Assembly: GCF_019426345.1 (NCBI RefSeq)
Contig: NZ_JAHLLW010000006.1
Coordinates: 124,001-188,000 of the forward strand
DNA length: 64,000 nt
Source: Marinomonas lutimaris
Lineage (GTDB): Bacteria > Pseudomonadota > Gammaproteobacteria > Pseudomonadales > Marinomonadaceae
Direction: 5' to 3'
The position numbers were made by a program, and so were the translations under genes. Shown piece by piece: positions 36,655 through 45,719 of this stretch. The notes under the pieces are model-generated. The model did no database searches, had not been told where the DNA came from, and saw only the letters and a program-made list of their open reading frames with translations. Position 1 is the first letter of the stretch. Each line of letters begins with the position of its first letter.

Positions 36655-37377
36655 ATGAAAAATAGCGCTCTTTCACAAGAAAACCAAAAGCCCTATCGAG
36701 TTGCGGTGATTCCAGCTCGTGGTGGATCTCAGCGCATTCCTAGAAAAAATATTCGCTTATTAGATGGCAAACCTTTGATCGCTTATTCCATCGAAACGGC
36801 GACTGCTTCAGGGTTATTCGATCGCGTTATTGTTTCTACCGATGACGCAGAAATTGCAGAAGTCGCACGCAAATTTGGCGCAGAGACTCCGTTTTTTCGC
36901 CCTGCCGATTTGGCTGATCACATGACAGGTACAACGCCGGTAATGCAGCACGCGCTGCGCTGTTTGATTGATGAAGGTAAAATACCAGACCAAGCGTGTT
37001 TGATTTATGCCACTTGCCCAATGCTGACGCCAGAAGATTTACAGCAAGGTTTGGCACAACTAGACCAAAACACAGCATTTTGCTTTTCAGCCACTACCTT
37101 TGCCTTCCCGATTCAAAGAGCACTTCACCTCAAAGAAAACGGCGAATTGGCGCCCATGTTCCCTGAACATATAGGCAAACGCTCACAAGATTTGGTAGAA
37201 GCTATTCATGATGCGGGGCAGTTCTATTGGGCGAGCACTAAAGACTGGTTTGATGAAGAAATATTTGGCCCTAAATCCAAGCCTTTATTATTACCAAGAC
37301 ATAGAATTCAGGATTTGGACACAGAGGAAGATTGGTTGCGCTTAACGCAAATTATGAAGCTGCAAAATATGAGTTAA
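36655..37377 (+). CDS. pseF: Pseudaminic acid cytidylyltransferase
   Basis: A 240-residue CMP-sugar synthetase of the NeuA/PseF family. VIPARGGSQRIPRKNIRLLDG is the nucleotide-binding loop with the conserved Arg/Lys residues, and YATCPMLTPEDL and the C-terminal DLDTEEDWL are typical of PseF. It activates pseudaminic acid as CMP-Pse. Its last 26 bp overlap the last 26 bp of pseG on the opposite strand. Confidence 0.9.
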   Translation: MKNSALSQENQKPYRVAVIPARGGSQRIPRKNIRLLDGKPLIAYSIETATASGLFDRVIVSTDDAEIAEVARKFGAETPFFRPADLADHMTGTTPVMQHALRCLIDEGKIPDQACLIYATCPMLTPEDLQQGLAQLDQNTAFCFSATTFAFPIQRALHLKENGELAPMFPEHIGKRSQDLVEAIHDAGQFYWASTKDWFDEEIFGPKSKPLLLPRHRIQDLDTEEDWLRLTQIMKLQNMS

Positions 37378-38350
37378 TGGTTTTTGCTACGCGGTTGGCA
37401 CCATCACAATCAACTAAGCTACGAGCCGTTTTACGAGCATTTTCTTGCCACTCAATATCCAGCCAGCAACGATTCACATCTTCGACTAACTGCTCAACGC
37501 GTTGCTGCCGAACTTCTTCCGGCACATTATCAAAACGAATAGAACGACACCAATCTAGTGGAACATGCTGCTCCAATGAGCGAGTTTGATTGTCTGCGAC
37601 TTGAGCAAAGACTGTCGGCACACCCATGCAAGCCAATTCAAACAAGGTGCCACCCGCAGCAGAAATCGCCATTTTAGCGCGCAGCATCAAGGGGGTAACG
37701 TCTGTTAAACCTTGCTCAAAAGCAATGTGCTTCTCGCGGCAAAAATAGATGACCTGATCGGCATTTTTAGCATTCGCGCCCAATAACACCTGAATATGTT
37801 GGCAAGGAAAGCCTGACGCTAATAAGGCCTTTAAAATAGGCAAGGTTAGCGCAAGCGGATCGGTTCCACCTAGAGTAATAAGCAATTGCTCAGGGTTGCT
37901 TACATGCGCTTCTACGCGTTGAAAGGTAGGTCTTAATAACGCATAAGAACTTCCAGTTAATGGAAGTTCTACCCGTTTGGAATAAGTTTCTTTCAGTGGA
38001 TTTAGGAGCCATTTACAGGAGAATTCGCCCCGATCATTCATATCATCCAACACCAGTAAGTTCGGCTGGTATTGATGAAGCTCGGTAATTTCTTCGGCGC
38101 TGTAGCCATAATGATCTAATACCACTAGATCAACTTGTCTCGCCAAAGCTAAAAACTCAGACTTACACCCTTCTTCTGACCCGCCACCAATCAAGCAGTC
38201 TTGCTGAGAGGCAAAGGCTTGATACCGACGATCAACCACAAACTGACAGTGCCAGCCCAGTTCGTTAAAAGCATGGACTAAGGCTTGGCAGCGAACTCTA
38301 TGTCCCATGCCGATTTCGACAGAGGCATCGGCTCGCACCAAGAGTTTCAC
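37352..38350 (-). CDS. pseG: UDP-2,4-diacetamido-2,4,6-trideoxy-beta-L-altropyranose hydrolase
   Basis: A 332-residue GT-B-like nucleotide-sugar hydrolase. ADASVEIGMGHRVRCQAL near the N-terminus carries the catalytic His of PseG, and LLITLGGTDPLAL and ISAAGGTLFELACMGVPT are typical. It removes UDP to free 2,4-diacetamido-trideoxy-altrose. I chose the GTG at 38350, which overlaps the pseI stop by 4 bp (GTGA); a TTG at 38365 is possible. No PseH acetyltransferase domain is fused to it, and no pseH gene is in the window. Confidence 0.88.
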   Translation of the reverse strand: MKLLVRADASVEIGMGHRVRCQALVHAFNELGWHCQFVVDRRYQAFASQQDCLIGGGSEEGCKSEFLALARQVDLVVLDHYGYSAEEITELHQYQPNLLVLDDMNDRGEFSCKWLLNPLKETYSKRVELPLTGSSYALLRPTFQRVEAHVSNPEQLLITLGGTDPLALTLPILKALLASGFPCQHIQVLLGANAKNADQVIYFCREKHIAFEQGLTDVTPLMLRAKMAISAAGGTLFELACMGVPTVFAQVADNQTRSLEQHVPLDWCRSIRFDNVPEEVRQQRVEQLVEDVNRCWLDIEWQENARKTARSLVDCDGANRVAKTINSYFAAS

Positions 38351-39378
38351 GCCATCATATCCCAAGCAAGCGGCTGGCCTTTTTGCGCATCTACCACTAA
38401 TTTTTTACCTAATACTTCTGGCCAATATTTAGGCGCAAGACCAAACGACGGACGAATGATTTTCAGATGCTCTTCGGTCAATATGGTGCCAGCGGGTAAA
38501 TCCACTGCCACATAAATAGAGCGACGGTATTTCTTCGCTGCTTGCTCGGCATCTGAGCCGCCATAAGTCACCGTACCAAGCGCTGCTTTTGCGGCCCGAC
38601 AAGCAACTACCAGCGCTTTCATTTCATCTGGCTCCATGGAGAATTCTGCGTCCACACCACCAGCACTGCGATCTAACACAAAGTGTTTTTCAATCACGGT
38701 TGCGCCCAAAGCTGTTGCAGCAACAGCCGCGCCCAGACCTTTAGTATGATCAGACAAGCCAACAGGACAACCGGTTTTCGCTGCCAAATCGGCCATAGTT
38801 ACCAAGTTAGAATCTTCTATTTTGGAAGGATACGTACTGGTGCATTTGAGTAATGTTAGCGGATTATCGCCAATGGCTCTGATGGTTGCGACGGCTTCGG
38901 CGATTTCTTCTTCGCTTGCCATGCCGGTCGACATGATAATCGGCTTGCCCGTTCTCGCTACCGCTTGAATTAACGGAATGTCGGTCATCTCAAAAGACGC
39001 GATTTTATATAAGGGCACGTCGATGGATTCTAAAAATGCCACTGCGCTTAAATCGAACGGAGAACTAAACGCCACCAAACCTAAAGACTCTGCCAACTCA
39101 AATAACGGCTTATGCCATTCCCAAGGTGTTGAGGCTTTTTTATACAGGTCATAAAGATTGGAACCGCGCCACAAGCTATCACTTTCGGACACCATAAATT
39201 CGCCGTGGCGAACATCTAACGTCATGGTATCTGGTGTATAGGTCTGTAACTTGATCGCATCTACACCCGCATCAGCTGCGGCATGAATCATAGCTTTAGC
39301 GAGTTCCAAATCTTGGTCATGGTTGCCCGATAACTCAGCAATAATAAAAGGCATTTTTTCAAACATAGCTTCGAACAT
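38347..39378 (-). CDS. pseI: Pseudaminic acid synthase
   Basis: A 343-residue NeuB-family synthase: PFIIAELSGNHDQDLELAKAM at the N-terminus is the conserved beginning of the TIM barrel, IKLQTYTPDTMTLD follows, and a C-terminal SAF antifreeze-like domain begins near residue 290. It condenses the PseG product with phosphoenolpyruvate to give pseudaminic acid. It follows the Maf-type gene by 2 bp and is coupled to pseG. Confidence 0.92.
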   Translation of the reverse strand: MFEAMFEKMPFIIAELSGNHDQDLELAKAMIHAAADAGVDAIKLQTYTPDTMTLDVRHGEFMVSESDSLWRGSNLYDLYKKASTPWEWHKPLFELAESLGLVAFSSPFDLSAVAFLESIDVPLYKIASFEMTDIPLIQAVARTGKPIIMSTGMASEEEIAEAVATIRAIGDNPLTLLKCTSTYPSKIEDSNLVTMADLAAKTGCPVGLSDHTKGLGAAVAATALGATVIEKHFVLDRSAGGVDAEFSMEPDEMKALVVACRAAKAALGTVTYGGSDAEQAAKKYRRSIYVAVDLPAGTILTEEHLKIIRPSFGLAPKYWPEVLGKKLVVDAQKGQPLAWDMMA

Positions 39379-39380
39379 AA

Positions 39381-41489
39381 TTAACCATTGTAAAAAGTGA
39401 CTAGGTGATCATTACCTTGATCCACATACTCTGACGCTTGCTGGAGCATGCTTGGCATTTCCTCAAGAAATTCACACCATGGTGCAAATAAATGACGGGC
39501 ACGAGCCACGGCTTCTGCTTCGTCCTGATACTTAAACAAAAACTGCACGATCAAAAAGGTGGAGTATGTAAAAGAACCAATTAACAAATCATAAATATGG
39601 CGATGAATACTGCCCTTCAAAAAATAAATCTGACGATGATGAGACCAAAATAAGTCACATACTTGCTCGCGTGTTGTTATTGACTCATCCCAGCCCTGTT
39701 GCAGCGTCCGGCTAATCTTACGGAAGTCATCCACAGAAATAAGCTCATCGGCTGATTGGCCGACTAACGACTCTGGCGGCTCGGTAAAAAATACGCTTTC
39801 TAGAATATCGATGACTTTAGCGTGATCAATTTTAGGGTCCATGATGAGAACATCTTCAAACCGTAACGGTGTTACGCCTTCGATTTTTGCCCCATCAGAT
39901 AAATTAAAACTGGCAAAATTACGGCGTTTATTCAATTGTCGAGTAAGGGATTCCAACTGAACTCGTGAAGTATCCATAATCCCTGTGGCATAAATTGTGC
40001 CACCAAAGTTTCCTTCACGCTCTACCAATTTAGCTTCTTGGAAAGTTTGGAATCCAGATTCTTTGCCGTCTTTATAATATCCACTGTGAATTGAGTGATG
40101 GCTGCCTTTGTCTTTGAAGCCATTGTCTACACCAAGATAATAGACATTATTAAAACCAAAGAGATGAACATAAGACAATGCCAAGTTAGCAACCACGGGA
40201 TTACAGTAGTTCAGCTGCACGTATTCTTTGCTATCACCATGGGACCGCGCTTGGCTTAACATTAAAGAGGTTATGGCTTCGCCTGGTTTCATCGCCATGC
40301 CTGAGCGTTTAAAACAATCAAACAAGCCTGGATGCATGACGTTTACAGACAAAGCCCAAATTTTATCTAAGTAGTCTTGATCTAAAAACTGGAACTTATC
40401 AACCGTTTGCTTAAGGCGTTCAATATCTACATGAATATCAGGCGTCACACCTAACTTTTTTAAGGTATTAATGGTTGAGCCACAGCAAATTAGCAAAACT
40501 TGATCTCGAACTTCTTTGACTAACTCAATGCCTTGATCAAGAGATGGGCCATTCCCTAGAATGAAAACAGGAATATTACTCACCCATTTAGGTAACGCTT
40601 CACGACTCTGAAAATGAGCGACTTTGGTTTTAGGCAAGGATTTCAAACCTTGTGCAACACCAATTAGAGCATCATCAAAAAATCCCCAACCCATAACCTG
40701 ACGAGCATACTGCTTTTTAAAATAATCAATCGCCAGATCATTTTCAGGGCTGCCATAACCGACATAAAGATAAGTTTCTGGCGCCATGAAAAAACCATTT
40801 TCTTCTAACTGACGAAGATATTTTTCGGTAAATTCTTCTGGGCTCACTCCTAAAAAGAAATGAATGGTACGGCCATCACGGTTACAGATTTCTAAAATAT
40901 TCTGCCACTCAATGGCAAACAATGAGTAATAAAAAAAATCCAGATCACACTCATACAGATAAAGGTGTTTTATCTCTCGCTCAGCAAGAATCATTTCAAG
41001 CTGATAACCAAACTCCACCCCAAACAATATTGCAGACCCAACAAATTCAGGCCAACCGCTTTGTGGCTCTAATCCTGCCGATTGCAACTCAACTTGATCT
41101 AGTATTTTATTACTATAGTACACATGGCGACTTGGGTGATTGGCTGTGCGTTCTAAATTCAATACCGTTTTATTAGGCTTGATAAAGGCTCGGTTTACCC
41201 TTTCGGCAGACTGAGCTCTTGGTTTTTTAGAAAAAAGTGGCACACCAACATCTTCACGGTAAAGATTAAGCTCACCGCTTTCTTCCATGTAAATATGACG
41301 TTTTTTAGGCTGATAATCTTGAAAGGATTCAAATATGTGAGGCATGATCTGAGAAAACACGGTCATGTTTCTTAGGTATCGTTCAGTCAACTCTTGATCA
41401 TGCTCTTTGAGGCGTGATGCACCTCTTTCAAACAGCGAAGCGAATGCTTCAGCCTGATCAAGAGAGGATAAATTTTCCTCATTCTGCAT
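39381..41489 (-). CDS. Maf/DUF115 flagellin glycosyltransferase-like protein
   Basis: A 702-residue protein of the motility accessory factor (Maf) family (DUF115/MAF_flag10). Central segments such as VFILGNGPSLDQGIELVKEV and GVTPDIHVDIER form the Rossmann-like DUF115 core, with large N-terminal and C-terminal helical regions. Maf proteins transfer pseudaminic or related nonulosonic acids to flagellin. The position between pseI and fliT-fliS-fliD supports this. The start overlaps fliT by 11 bp. The acceptor sites on FliC1/FliC2 are not predictable here. Confidence 0.8.
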   Translation of the reverse strand: MQNEENLSSLDQAEAFASLFERGASRLKEHDQELTERYLRNMTVFSQIMPHIFESFQDYQPKKRHIYMEESGELNLYREDVGVPLFSKKPRAQSAERVNRAFIKPNKTVLNLERTANHPSRHVYYSNKILDQVELQSAGLEPQSGWPEFVGSAILFGVEFGYQLEMILAEREIKHLYLYECDLDFFYYSLFAIEWQNILEICNRDGRTIHFFLGVSPEEFTEKYLRQLEENGFFMAPETYLYVGYGSPENDLAIDYFKKQYARQVMGWGFFDDALIGVAQGLKSLPKTKVAHFQSREALPKWVSNIPVFILGNGPSLDQGIELVKEVRDQVLLICCGSTINTLKKLGVTPDIHVDIERLKQTVDKFQFLDQDYLDKIWALSVNVMHPGLFDCFKRSGMAMKPGEAITSLMLSQARSHGDSKEYVQLNYCNPVVANLALSYVHLFGFNNVYYLGVDNGFKDKGSHHSIHSGYYKDGKESGFQTFQEAKLVEREGNFGGTIYATGIMDTSRVQLESLTRQLNKRRNFASFNLSDGAKIEGVTPLRFEDVLIMDPKIDHAKVIDILESVFFTEPPESLVGQSADELISVDDFRKISRTLQQGWDESITTREQVCDLFWSHHRQIYFLKGSIHRHIYDLLIGSFTYSTFLIVQFLFKYQDEAEAVARARHLFAPWCEFLEEMPSMLQQASEYVDQGNDHLVTFYNG

Positions 41490-41772
41490 TTTTCACGCCT
41501 TTGTACTTATTCACACTCTTACGAGTTTTATTAGTTTGGTAAAGTTGTTTTTGCATTTCCGCATGAACATCACGAATAAACCGAATAGCGGATTGATGAA
41601 CCAATATGAAATGCTTTATTCGCTCATTATCCTTTGCCGTAGAAAGCGGTTGAATGGAGCGAATAAAGGCATCATTTTCTTCACATAATAGCTGTATTTT
41701 TTCTACGTCTTTATCAATAACACTTTGTTCTAATGCGGCACTCAACTCAGTTAAGTGAGACATATCAAACAT
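41479..41772 (-). CDS. fliT: Probable FliT-like flagellar chaperone
   Basis: A 97-residue, mostly helical, charged protein. It has no strong signature, but its size and its position directly after fliS (stop and start overlap as TAATG) and before the Maf gene match FliT, the export chaperone for the cap protein FliD. The C-terminus is basic (TRKSVNKYKGVKNAE). The assignment rests mainly on context. Confidence 0.6.
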   Translation of the reverse strand: MFDMSHLTELSAALEQSVIDKDVEKIQLLCEENDAFIRSIQPLSTAKDNERIKHFILVHQSAIRFIRDVHAEMQKQLYQTNKTRKSVNKYKGVKNAE

Positions 41773-42206
41773 TAAACTGCTCCAACTCGAGCTTCAGTCT
41801 GACCTTCATAAGCAGCTTGCTTATCGGCTGTAGATATTTGATCCCAAGCACCTTTAATTTGCAAAATAAGACCCATTACTTGATCAAGGATACTCGTGTC
41901 TTTAGCAATGCTGGCTTCAGTGATACGAACTATCATGTATTCGTAAAGTGACTCAAGATTATCCACAAGCTCTGGATTAACGTCACGGTCTAATGCGTCT
42001 CTTAACGCATTAATAATTTCACTAGCGCGAGTTAATGCTGCGGCTTTTCCTTCCCAGTCTGAACGTTCGATACAACCTTTGCCTAAAGCTAGCTTTTCAA
42101 GCGCGCCTTGCATTAAGAGCTGAATGACGCGATGAGGGTCAGCCGAGGCTAAGTCGGACTTAATTGAGTCCTTTCTGTAGGCTTGGATCCCTTTACTCTT
42201 GTACAT
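41772..42206 (-). CDS. fliS: Flagellin export chaperone FliS
   Basis: A 144-residue four-helix-bundle chaperone. YRKDSIKSDLASADPHRVIQLLMQGALEK is recognisable as the FliS family start (beginning at residue 9), and the protein keeps the LYEYMIVRI helix. It binds the flagellin C-terminus before export. The ATG at 42206 has GGGG upstream; an ATG 12 bp earlier is possible. Immediately downstream is fliT with a 1-bp overlap. Confidence 0.9.
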   Translation of the reverse strand: MYKSKGIQAYRKDSIKSDLASADPHRVIQLLMQGALEKLALGKGCIERSDWEGKAAALTRASEIINALRDALDRDVNPELVDNLESLYEYMIVRITEASIAKDTSILDQVMGLILQIKGAWDQISTADKQAAYEGQTEARVGAV

Positions 42207-42245
42207 AAACAACCCCATTAATACGTGTATTACAATTTAAAACAG

Positions 42246-43871
42246 CTACATTTTCGACAATACAGAATTTAAATAGCCACCTTGAGCATTCATATTTGCA
42301 AGGCGAGAATCTAAACTTGTAAACTTGGACCGTAGAGAATCTTCATATTTGACCATACGGTCTTCATAAGCCTCTAACGTCCCTTCTGTATTATCTATCG
42401 ACCGGCGAACCGAATCCTTTAATGAATTTGTCATTCCATCAGATCCGGTATAGTTATCAAGCAGATCTTCTAATGACTGAGCCAATCCGTTATCACCAGA
42501 TATCAATGGTGCGATATCGCTATAGCCTTTTTTCATGGCATTATCAAACTTAGCGTTGTCAAAACTAAGCTTACCTTTGTTATCCATTTTCACACCCAGA
42601 TCGAAAATAGAAGTAAAGGTTCCAGAATCACCATGACTACTCATTAACTGGGTAGATAGGGAGGACTGCAAGTTCCGGACCATGCTATTACCATTTAAAA
42701 CAGCGCCCCTATCTGAGCTAGCTTGCAGCAATCCAACAACATCATTATAAGAAGCAATAAACTCTTCTATAGTTTCCTGAACTGTCTTTTGGTCAAAGCT
42801 GATGTCTACTTTTGTAGTTTTATCTGTCAGCGCTAATGCTTCAATGGATAAACCAGCAACGGCATTATCAAAAGTATTGGTATCATTTCTAATTTGAATA
42901 CCATCTACAGTAATAATTGCATCACGAGCCTCATCTCCTAAAGGCGTATAAAGGCCAGCAGATATTCCTTCGGTTGAAATGGTGTCTAAACTAAGCACTG
43001 CATTTTTTGCAGTAGGAGAAGTATCTTTTTTATCAGCAATATCTGAATCTTTGCCATCAACAGAAGCAGAATCTCTCTCTGAATCTGCTATGTCTTTTTC
43101 TTCATCGGCAGGAATCGGTCCATCATTAGCAAAGTCAACATCATCTCCCGCCAAGTCCAATTCATCTTTTCCGTCGGCGACATCTTCAGCAGGAAGCTCA
43201 TCAAGTGTTTTGTCTGAGCTGTCCTCAATAGGATTATCAATAATATTGCCGTTTTCATCTCTCACAACAGCAGTATTAGTAATTTTTAGTGTATTTGCAG
43301 CCCCCTGAATGGCAGAGGTAGCTGTGAAGAATAGATTACCGTTACCATCATCAACCAAATTAGCAGACACACCAAAGTTATCTTCTGATGTATTAATTTG
43401 ATTACGAAGTTCGGATAAAGTCGTACCAGCATCAACGGTAATAGAAAACTCGTTGCTACCAGCCTTAAAGGTAAGTCGCGAATCTTGTTTAGCAACAACA
43501 TCATCCGCAGAGGAAAAAGTACCAGGCGCCGACATGACTCGACTGCCCTTTGCTAGCTGATTGACATCAATAGAATAAGAGCCATTTGAGGCCGTATTGT
43601 CTGTCGTAATAGCAATAACTTCTTCACCTTCTGTTTGGGCGATTTTTGCATCACGCCCAGTAAAAAGCTCATCATCATTTAGAGCTTTGACAGAAGATTT
43701 AAAAGTATCAATAGCTGAGCCAACTTTGCCTAATGCAGACAACTCCGCCTCATAGCCATCAATTTTATCTTGATAAAGTTTTACTTTAGCGTCTTTTTGA
43801 GCACTCACCATTTGTTTAACAAGGGACTCTAGGTCAATACCAGACCCTGCACCTAATGAGCCTACCGACAT
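42246..43871 (-). CDS. fliD: Flagellar filament cap protein FliD (with acidic insert)
   Basis: A 541-residue HAP2/FliD protein. The N-terminus SVGSLGAGSGIDLESLVKQM and the long coiled C-terminus (NTEGTLEAYEDRMVKYEDSL) are conserved. The start at 43871 has CAGGAG 8 nt upstream; a GTG at 43889 is rejected because it would lie within that Shine-Dalgarno. Residues about 204-286 are a low-complexity insert in which more than a third are Asp/Glu (for example LAGDDVDFANDGPIPADEEK). FliD caps the filament and promotes flagellin polymerisation. It lies between flaG and fliS. Confidence 0.92.
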   Translation of the reverse strand: MSVGSLGAGSGIDLESLVKQMVSAQKDAKVKLYQDKIDGYEAELSALGKVGSAIDTFKSSVKALNDDELFTGRDAKIAQTEGEEVIAITTDNTASNGSYSIDVNQLAKGSRVMSAPGTFSSADDVVAKQDSRLTFKAGSNEFSITVDAGTTLSELRNQINTSEDNFGVSANLVDDGNGNLFFTATSAIQGAANTLKITNTAVVRDENGNIIDNPIEDSSDKTLDELPAEDVADGKDELDLAGDDVDFANDGPIPADEEKDIADSERDSASVDGKDSDIADKKDTSPTAKNAVLSLDTISTEGISAGLYTPLGDEARDAIITVDGIQIRNDTNTFDNAVAGLSIEALALTDKTTKVDISFDQKTVQETIEEFIASYNDVVGLLQASSDRGAVLNGNSMVRNLQSSLSTQLMSSHGDSGTFTSIFDLGVKMDNKGKLSFDNAKFDNAMKKGYSDIAPLISGDNGLAQSLEDLLDNYTGSDGMTNSLKDSVRRSIDNTEGTLEAYEDRMVKYEDSLRSKFTSLDSRLANMNAQGGYLNSVLSKM

Positions 43872-43910
43872 AACTTTATCTCCTGACACCTACATTATCT
43901 GTTATCTAAA

Positions 43911-44333
43911 TCAAACCTCACTGTTTACCAAGGTTCCCTTGATATCACTTAGCTGGCTCATAATAGCGTCTATTCTATCAGACATTTTAAGAAACTCTTC
44001 TGTTGGGATTTGACGTACCACATCCCCCGTTGTCTGATCTAACACTTTTACGATATTTTGCGCCCTGTCTTCTGTCATTTCAAAGGTTAAATGCACATTT
44101 AATTGAGACATTTTTTGATTCATGATCTCGACGTCGTGAGGCTCTACCTTTGCAGAAGAATTTGAAAATTGAGAGTTTCGATTATCTTTATCTGCTCTGC
44201 TCGTATCGGCTGTATTTTGTACAACTTTAGCATTTGCTTGGCGTAATGCGGCAAAATCTTCTGCGGCACGCTGTTCTGGCTTTAAAGAGTAATTGAGACC
44301 CTGCTTAGAAAAATCACTGGCATTAATAGACAT
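43911..44333 (-). CDS. flaG: FlaG family flagellar protein
   Basis: A 140-residue protein with the FlaG C-terminal domain: LNVHLTFEMTEDRAQNIVKV and then VVRQIPTEEFLKM, which are diagnostic. The N-terminal half is polar and probably disordered. FlaG influences filament length and is usually placed between flagellin and fliD genes, as here. The ATG at 44333 has a GGGGGAA sequence 8 nt upstream. Confidence 0.88.
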   Translation of the reverse strand: MSINASDFSKQGLNYSLKPEQRAAEDFAALRQANAKVVQNTADTSRADKDNRNSQFSNSSAKVEPHDVEIMNQKMSQLNVHLTFEMTEDRAQNIVKVLDQTTGDVVRQIPTEEFLKMSDRIDAIMSQLSDIKGTLVNSEV

Positions 44334-44353
44334 ATCAGAGTTCCCCCAAATAG

Positions 44354-44380
44354 ACAAAAGCCGGGACTAGGTCCCAGCTT
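44354..44380 (-). terminator. Terminator after fliC1
   Basis: On the minus strand AAGCTGGGAC-CTA-GTCCCGGCTT forms a 10-bp stem (one wobble) followed by TTTTG. It lies between fliC1 and flaG, allowing flagellin to be made in excess of FlaG/FliD/FliS. Confidence 0.75.
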
Positions 44381-44397
44381 TCCGCTACCAATAATGC

Positions 44398-45282
44398 TTA
44401 GCCTAATAGAGACAAAGCAGTTTGTGGACGTTGGTTTGCTTGAGCCAAAATAGATGAACTTGCTTGCTGAAGAATTTGAGAGCTTGTTAGCTTAGCAGTT
44501 TCTTCTGCGAAATCAGCATCACGTACACGAGAACGAGCAGATGATACGTTTTCCGTAATGTTACTCAAGTTACTAATTGTAGAACCAAAACGGTTTTGCA
44601 CCGCACCCAACTCAGCACGTTTTGAGTCAACTGCAGAAATCATAGTATCTAGTACATCTACCATGCTCTGAGCATTAGCCATTGTAGATACAGAAGCAGT
44701 TGTAACATCCACCTGAGCAGTAGTAGCACTACTAGATAAGCCAGACATAGTGAAACCACCATTACCAGCGTAATCGATTGTGTTGTTAATACCGCCATCG
44801 GTTAAGTTAAAGCTAATAGTTTGGTTAGAGTCCGCGCCTACTTGGAAAATACCAGTGTAAGTACCGTCCAATAAGTTTTCACCACCGAATGTAGTATCCG
44901 ATGCGATACGGTTAATCTCAGTAGATAGCTGACTAACTTCTTGCTGTAGTGCTGCACGGTCTTTATCTGAGTTTGAACCGTTTGACGCCTGAATAGATAG
45001 CGTACGCATACGCTGCAACATGTTTGTTGTTTCATCCAATGCACCCTCTGCCGTTTGAGACAAAGAAATACCATCATTGGCGTTACGAACCGACTGATTC
45101 AAACCATTTACCTGAGAAGTTAAACGGTTAGAGATAAGTAGACCTGCCGCATCATCAGCCGCGCTGTTAATACGCAAACCAGAAGACAAACGCTGGAAAG
45201 AAGTATCCAACGATTTAGCTGAGCCCATTAGCTGGCGCTGTGCACTTAAAGATGAAGTATTCGTATTTACATAAAGAGCCAT
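44398..45282 (-). CDS. fliC: Flagellin, copy 1
   Basis: A 294-residue flagellin. The N-terminal D0/D1 ([18 protein letters not shown], then [18 protein letters not shown]) and C-terminal D1/D0 ([19 protein letters not shown], then [13 protein letters not shown]) domains are intact; the central variable region is short, so this is a minimal flagellin. The ATG at 45282 has AGGAGG 5 nt upstream; an ATG immediately before is too close to the Shine-Dalgarno. A sigma28 promoter is upstream (45334-45360). Ser/Thr-rich central segments are plausible glycosylation sites. Confidence 0.95.
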   Translation of the reverse strand: MALYVNTNTSSLSAQRQLMGSAKSLDTSFQRLSSGLRINSAADDAAGLLISNRLTSQVNGLNQSVRNANDGISLSQTAEGALDETTNMLQRMRTLSIQASNGSNSDKDRAALQQEVSQLSTEINRIASDTTFGGENLLDGTYTGIFQVGADSNQTISFNLTDGGINNTIDYAGNGGFTMSGLSSSATTAQVDVTTASVSTMANAQSMVDVLDTMISAVDSKRAELGAVQNRFGSTISNLSNITENVSSARSRVRDADFAEETAKLTSSQILQQASSSILAQANQRPQTALSLLG

Positions 45283-45333
45283 CATAGCCTCCTAGGTTTT
45301 ATTAAATCCTGCAAAAAAGCAGATCGTATAAGG

Positions 45334-45360
45334 TTTTCGACAAGAATCTGAAAACCTTTA
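45334..45360 (-). promoter_or_regulatory. Sigma28 promoter of fliC1
   Basis: On the minus strand TAAAGGTT-N11-GTCGAAAA, with exact 11-bp spacing, matches the FliA consensus TAAAGTTT-N11-GCCGATAA at 13 of 16 positions, about 52 bp upstream of the fliC1 start. Confidence 0.8.
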
Positions 45361-45377
45361 GTCAATTTAGGAAATAT

Positions 45378-45396
45378 TTTTCCGTTTTTCGGAAAA
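45378..45396. repeat. Small perfect hairpin upstream of the fliC1 promoter
   Basis: TTTTCCG / CGGAAAA (45378-45384 and 45390-45396) with a T5 loop lies 18 bp beyond the -35 element. It could be an upstream regulatory element or a remnant terminator; its function is not evident. Confidence 0.5.
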
Positions 45397-45430
45397 CAAC
45401 CTCCTATATAGCGGCAAATAAATGCCTAAG

Positions 45431-45461
45431 TAATTGTTTTAAAATAAATTTAAAACAATTA
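45431..45461. repeat. Perfect 13-bp AT-rich inverted repeat
   Basis: TAATTGTTTTAAA and its exact inverse (45431-45443 and 45449-45461) surround a 5-nt spacer. The element is pure A/T except one G/C pair per arm and sits about 70 bp upstream of the fliC1 -35. It could extrude as a cruciform or bind a dimeric regulator. Confidence 0.65.
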
Positions 45462-45719
45462 AATTTATTTACACTTTTTTTAAAAACACTGTGTTTTTTA
45501 CCTTAAAGCCCCAAAAACACGCCTTAAAATCCCTTAAACCTGATCTAAAAGTAAATAATCTGACAAAGATCTTTCACTAGGTCTCCACTTCCAACTCACC
45601 AAGACGGCAAACAATCACCAAAGAAATGGCTACCACATTAAAAAACAGACAAAAACTGCCACTCAAAACACCGCCTTGTTACCATTATTGAAGACAAAGT
45701 CGTCTATGTTTCGCTCAAA

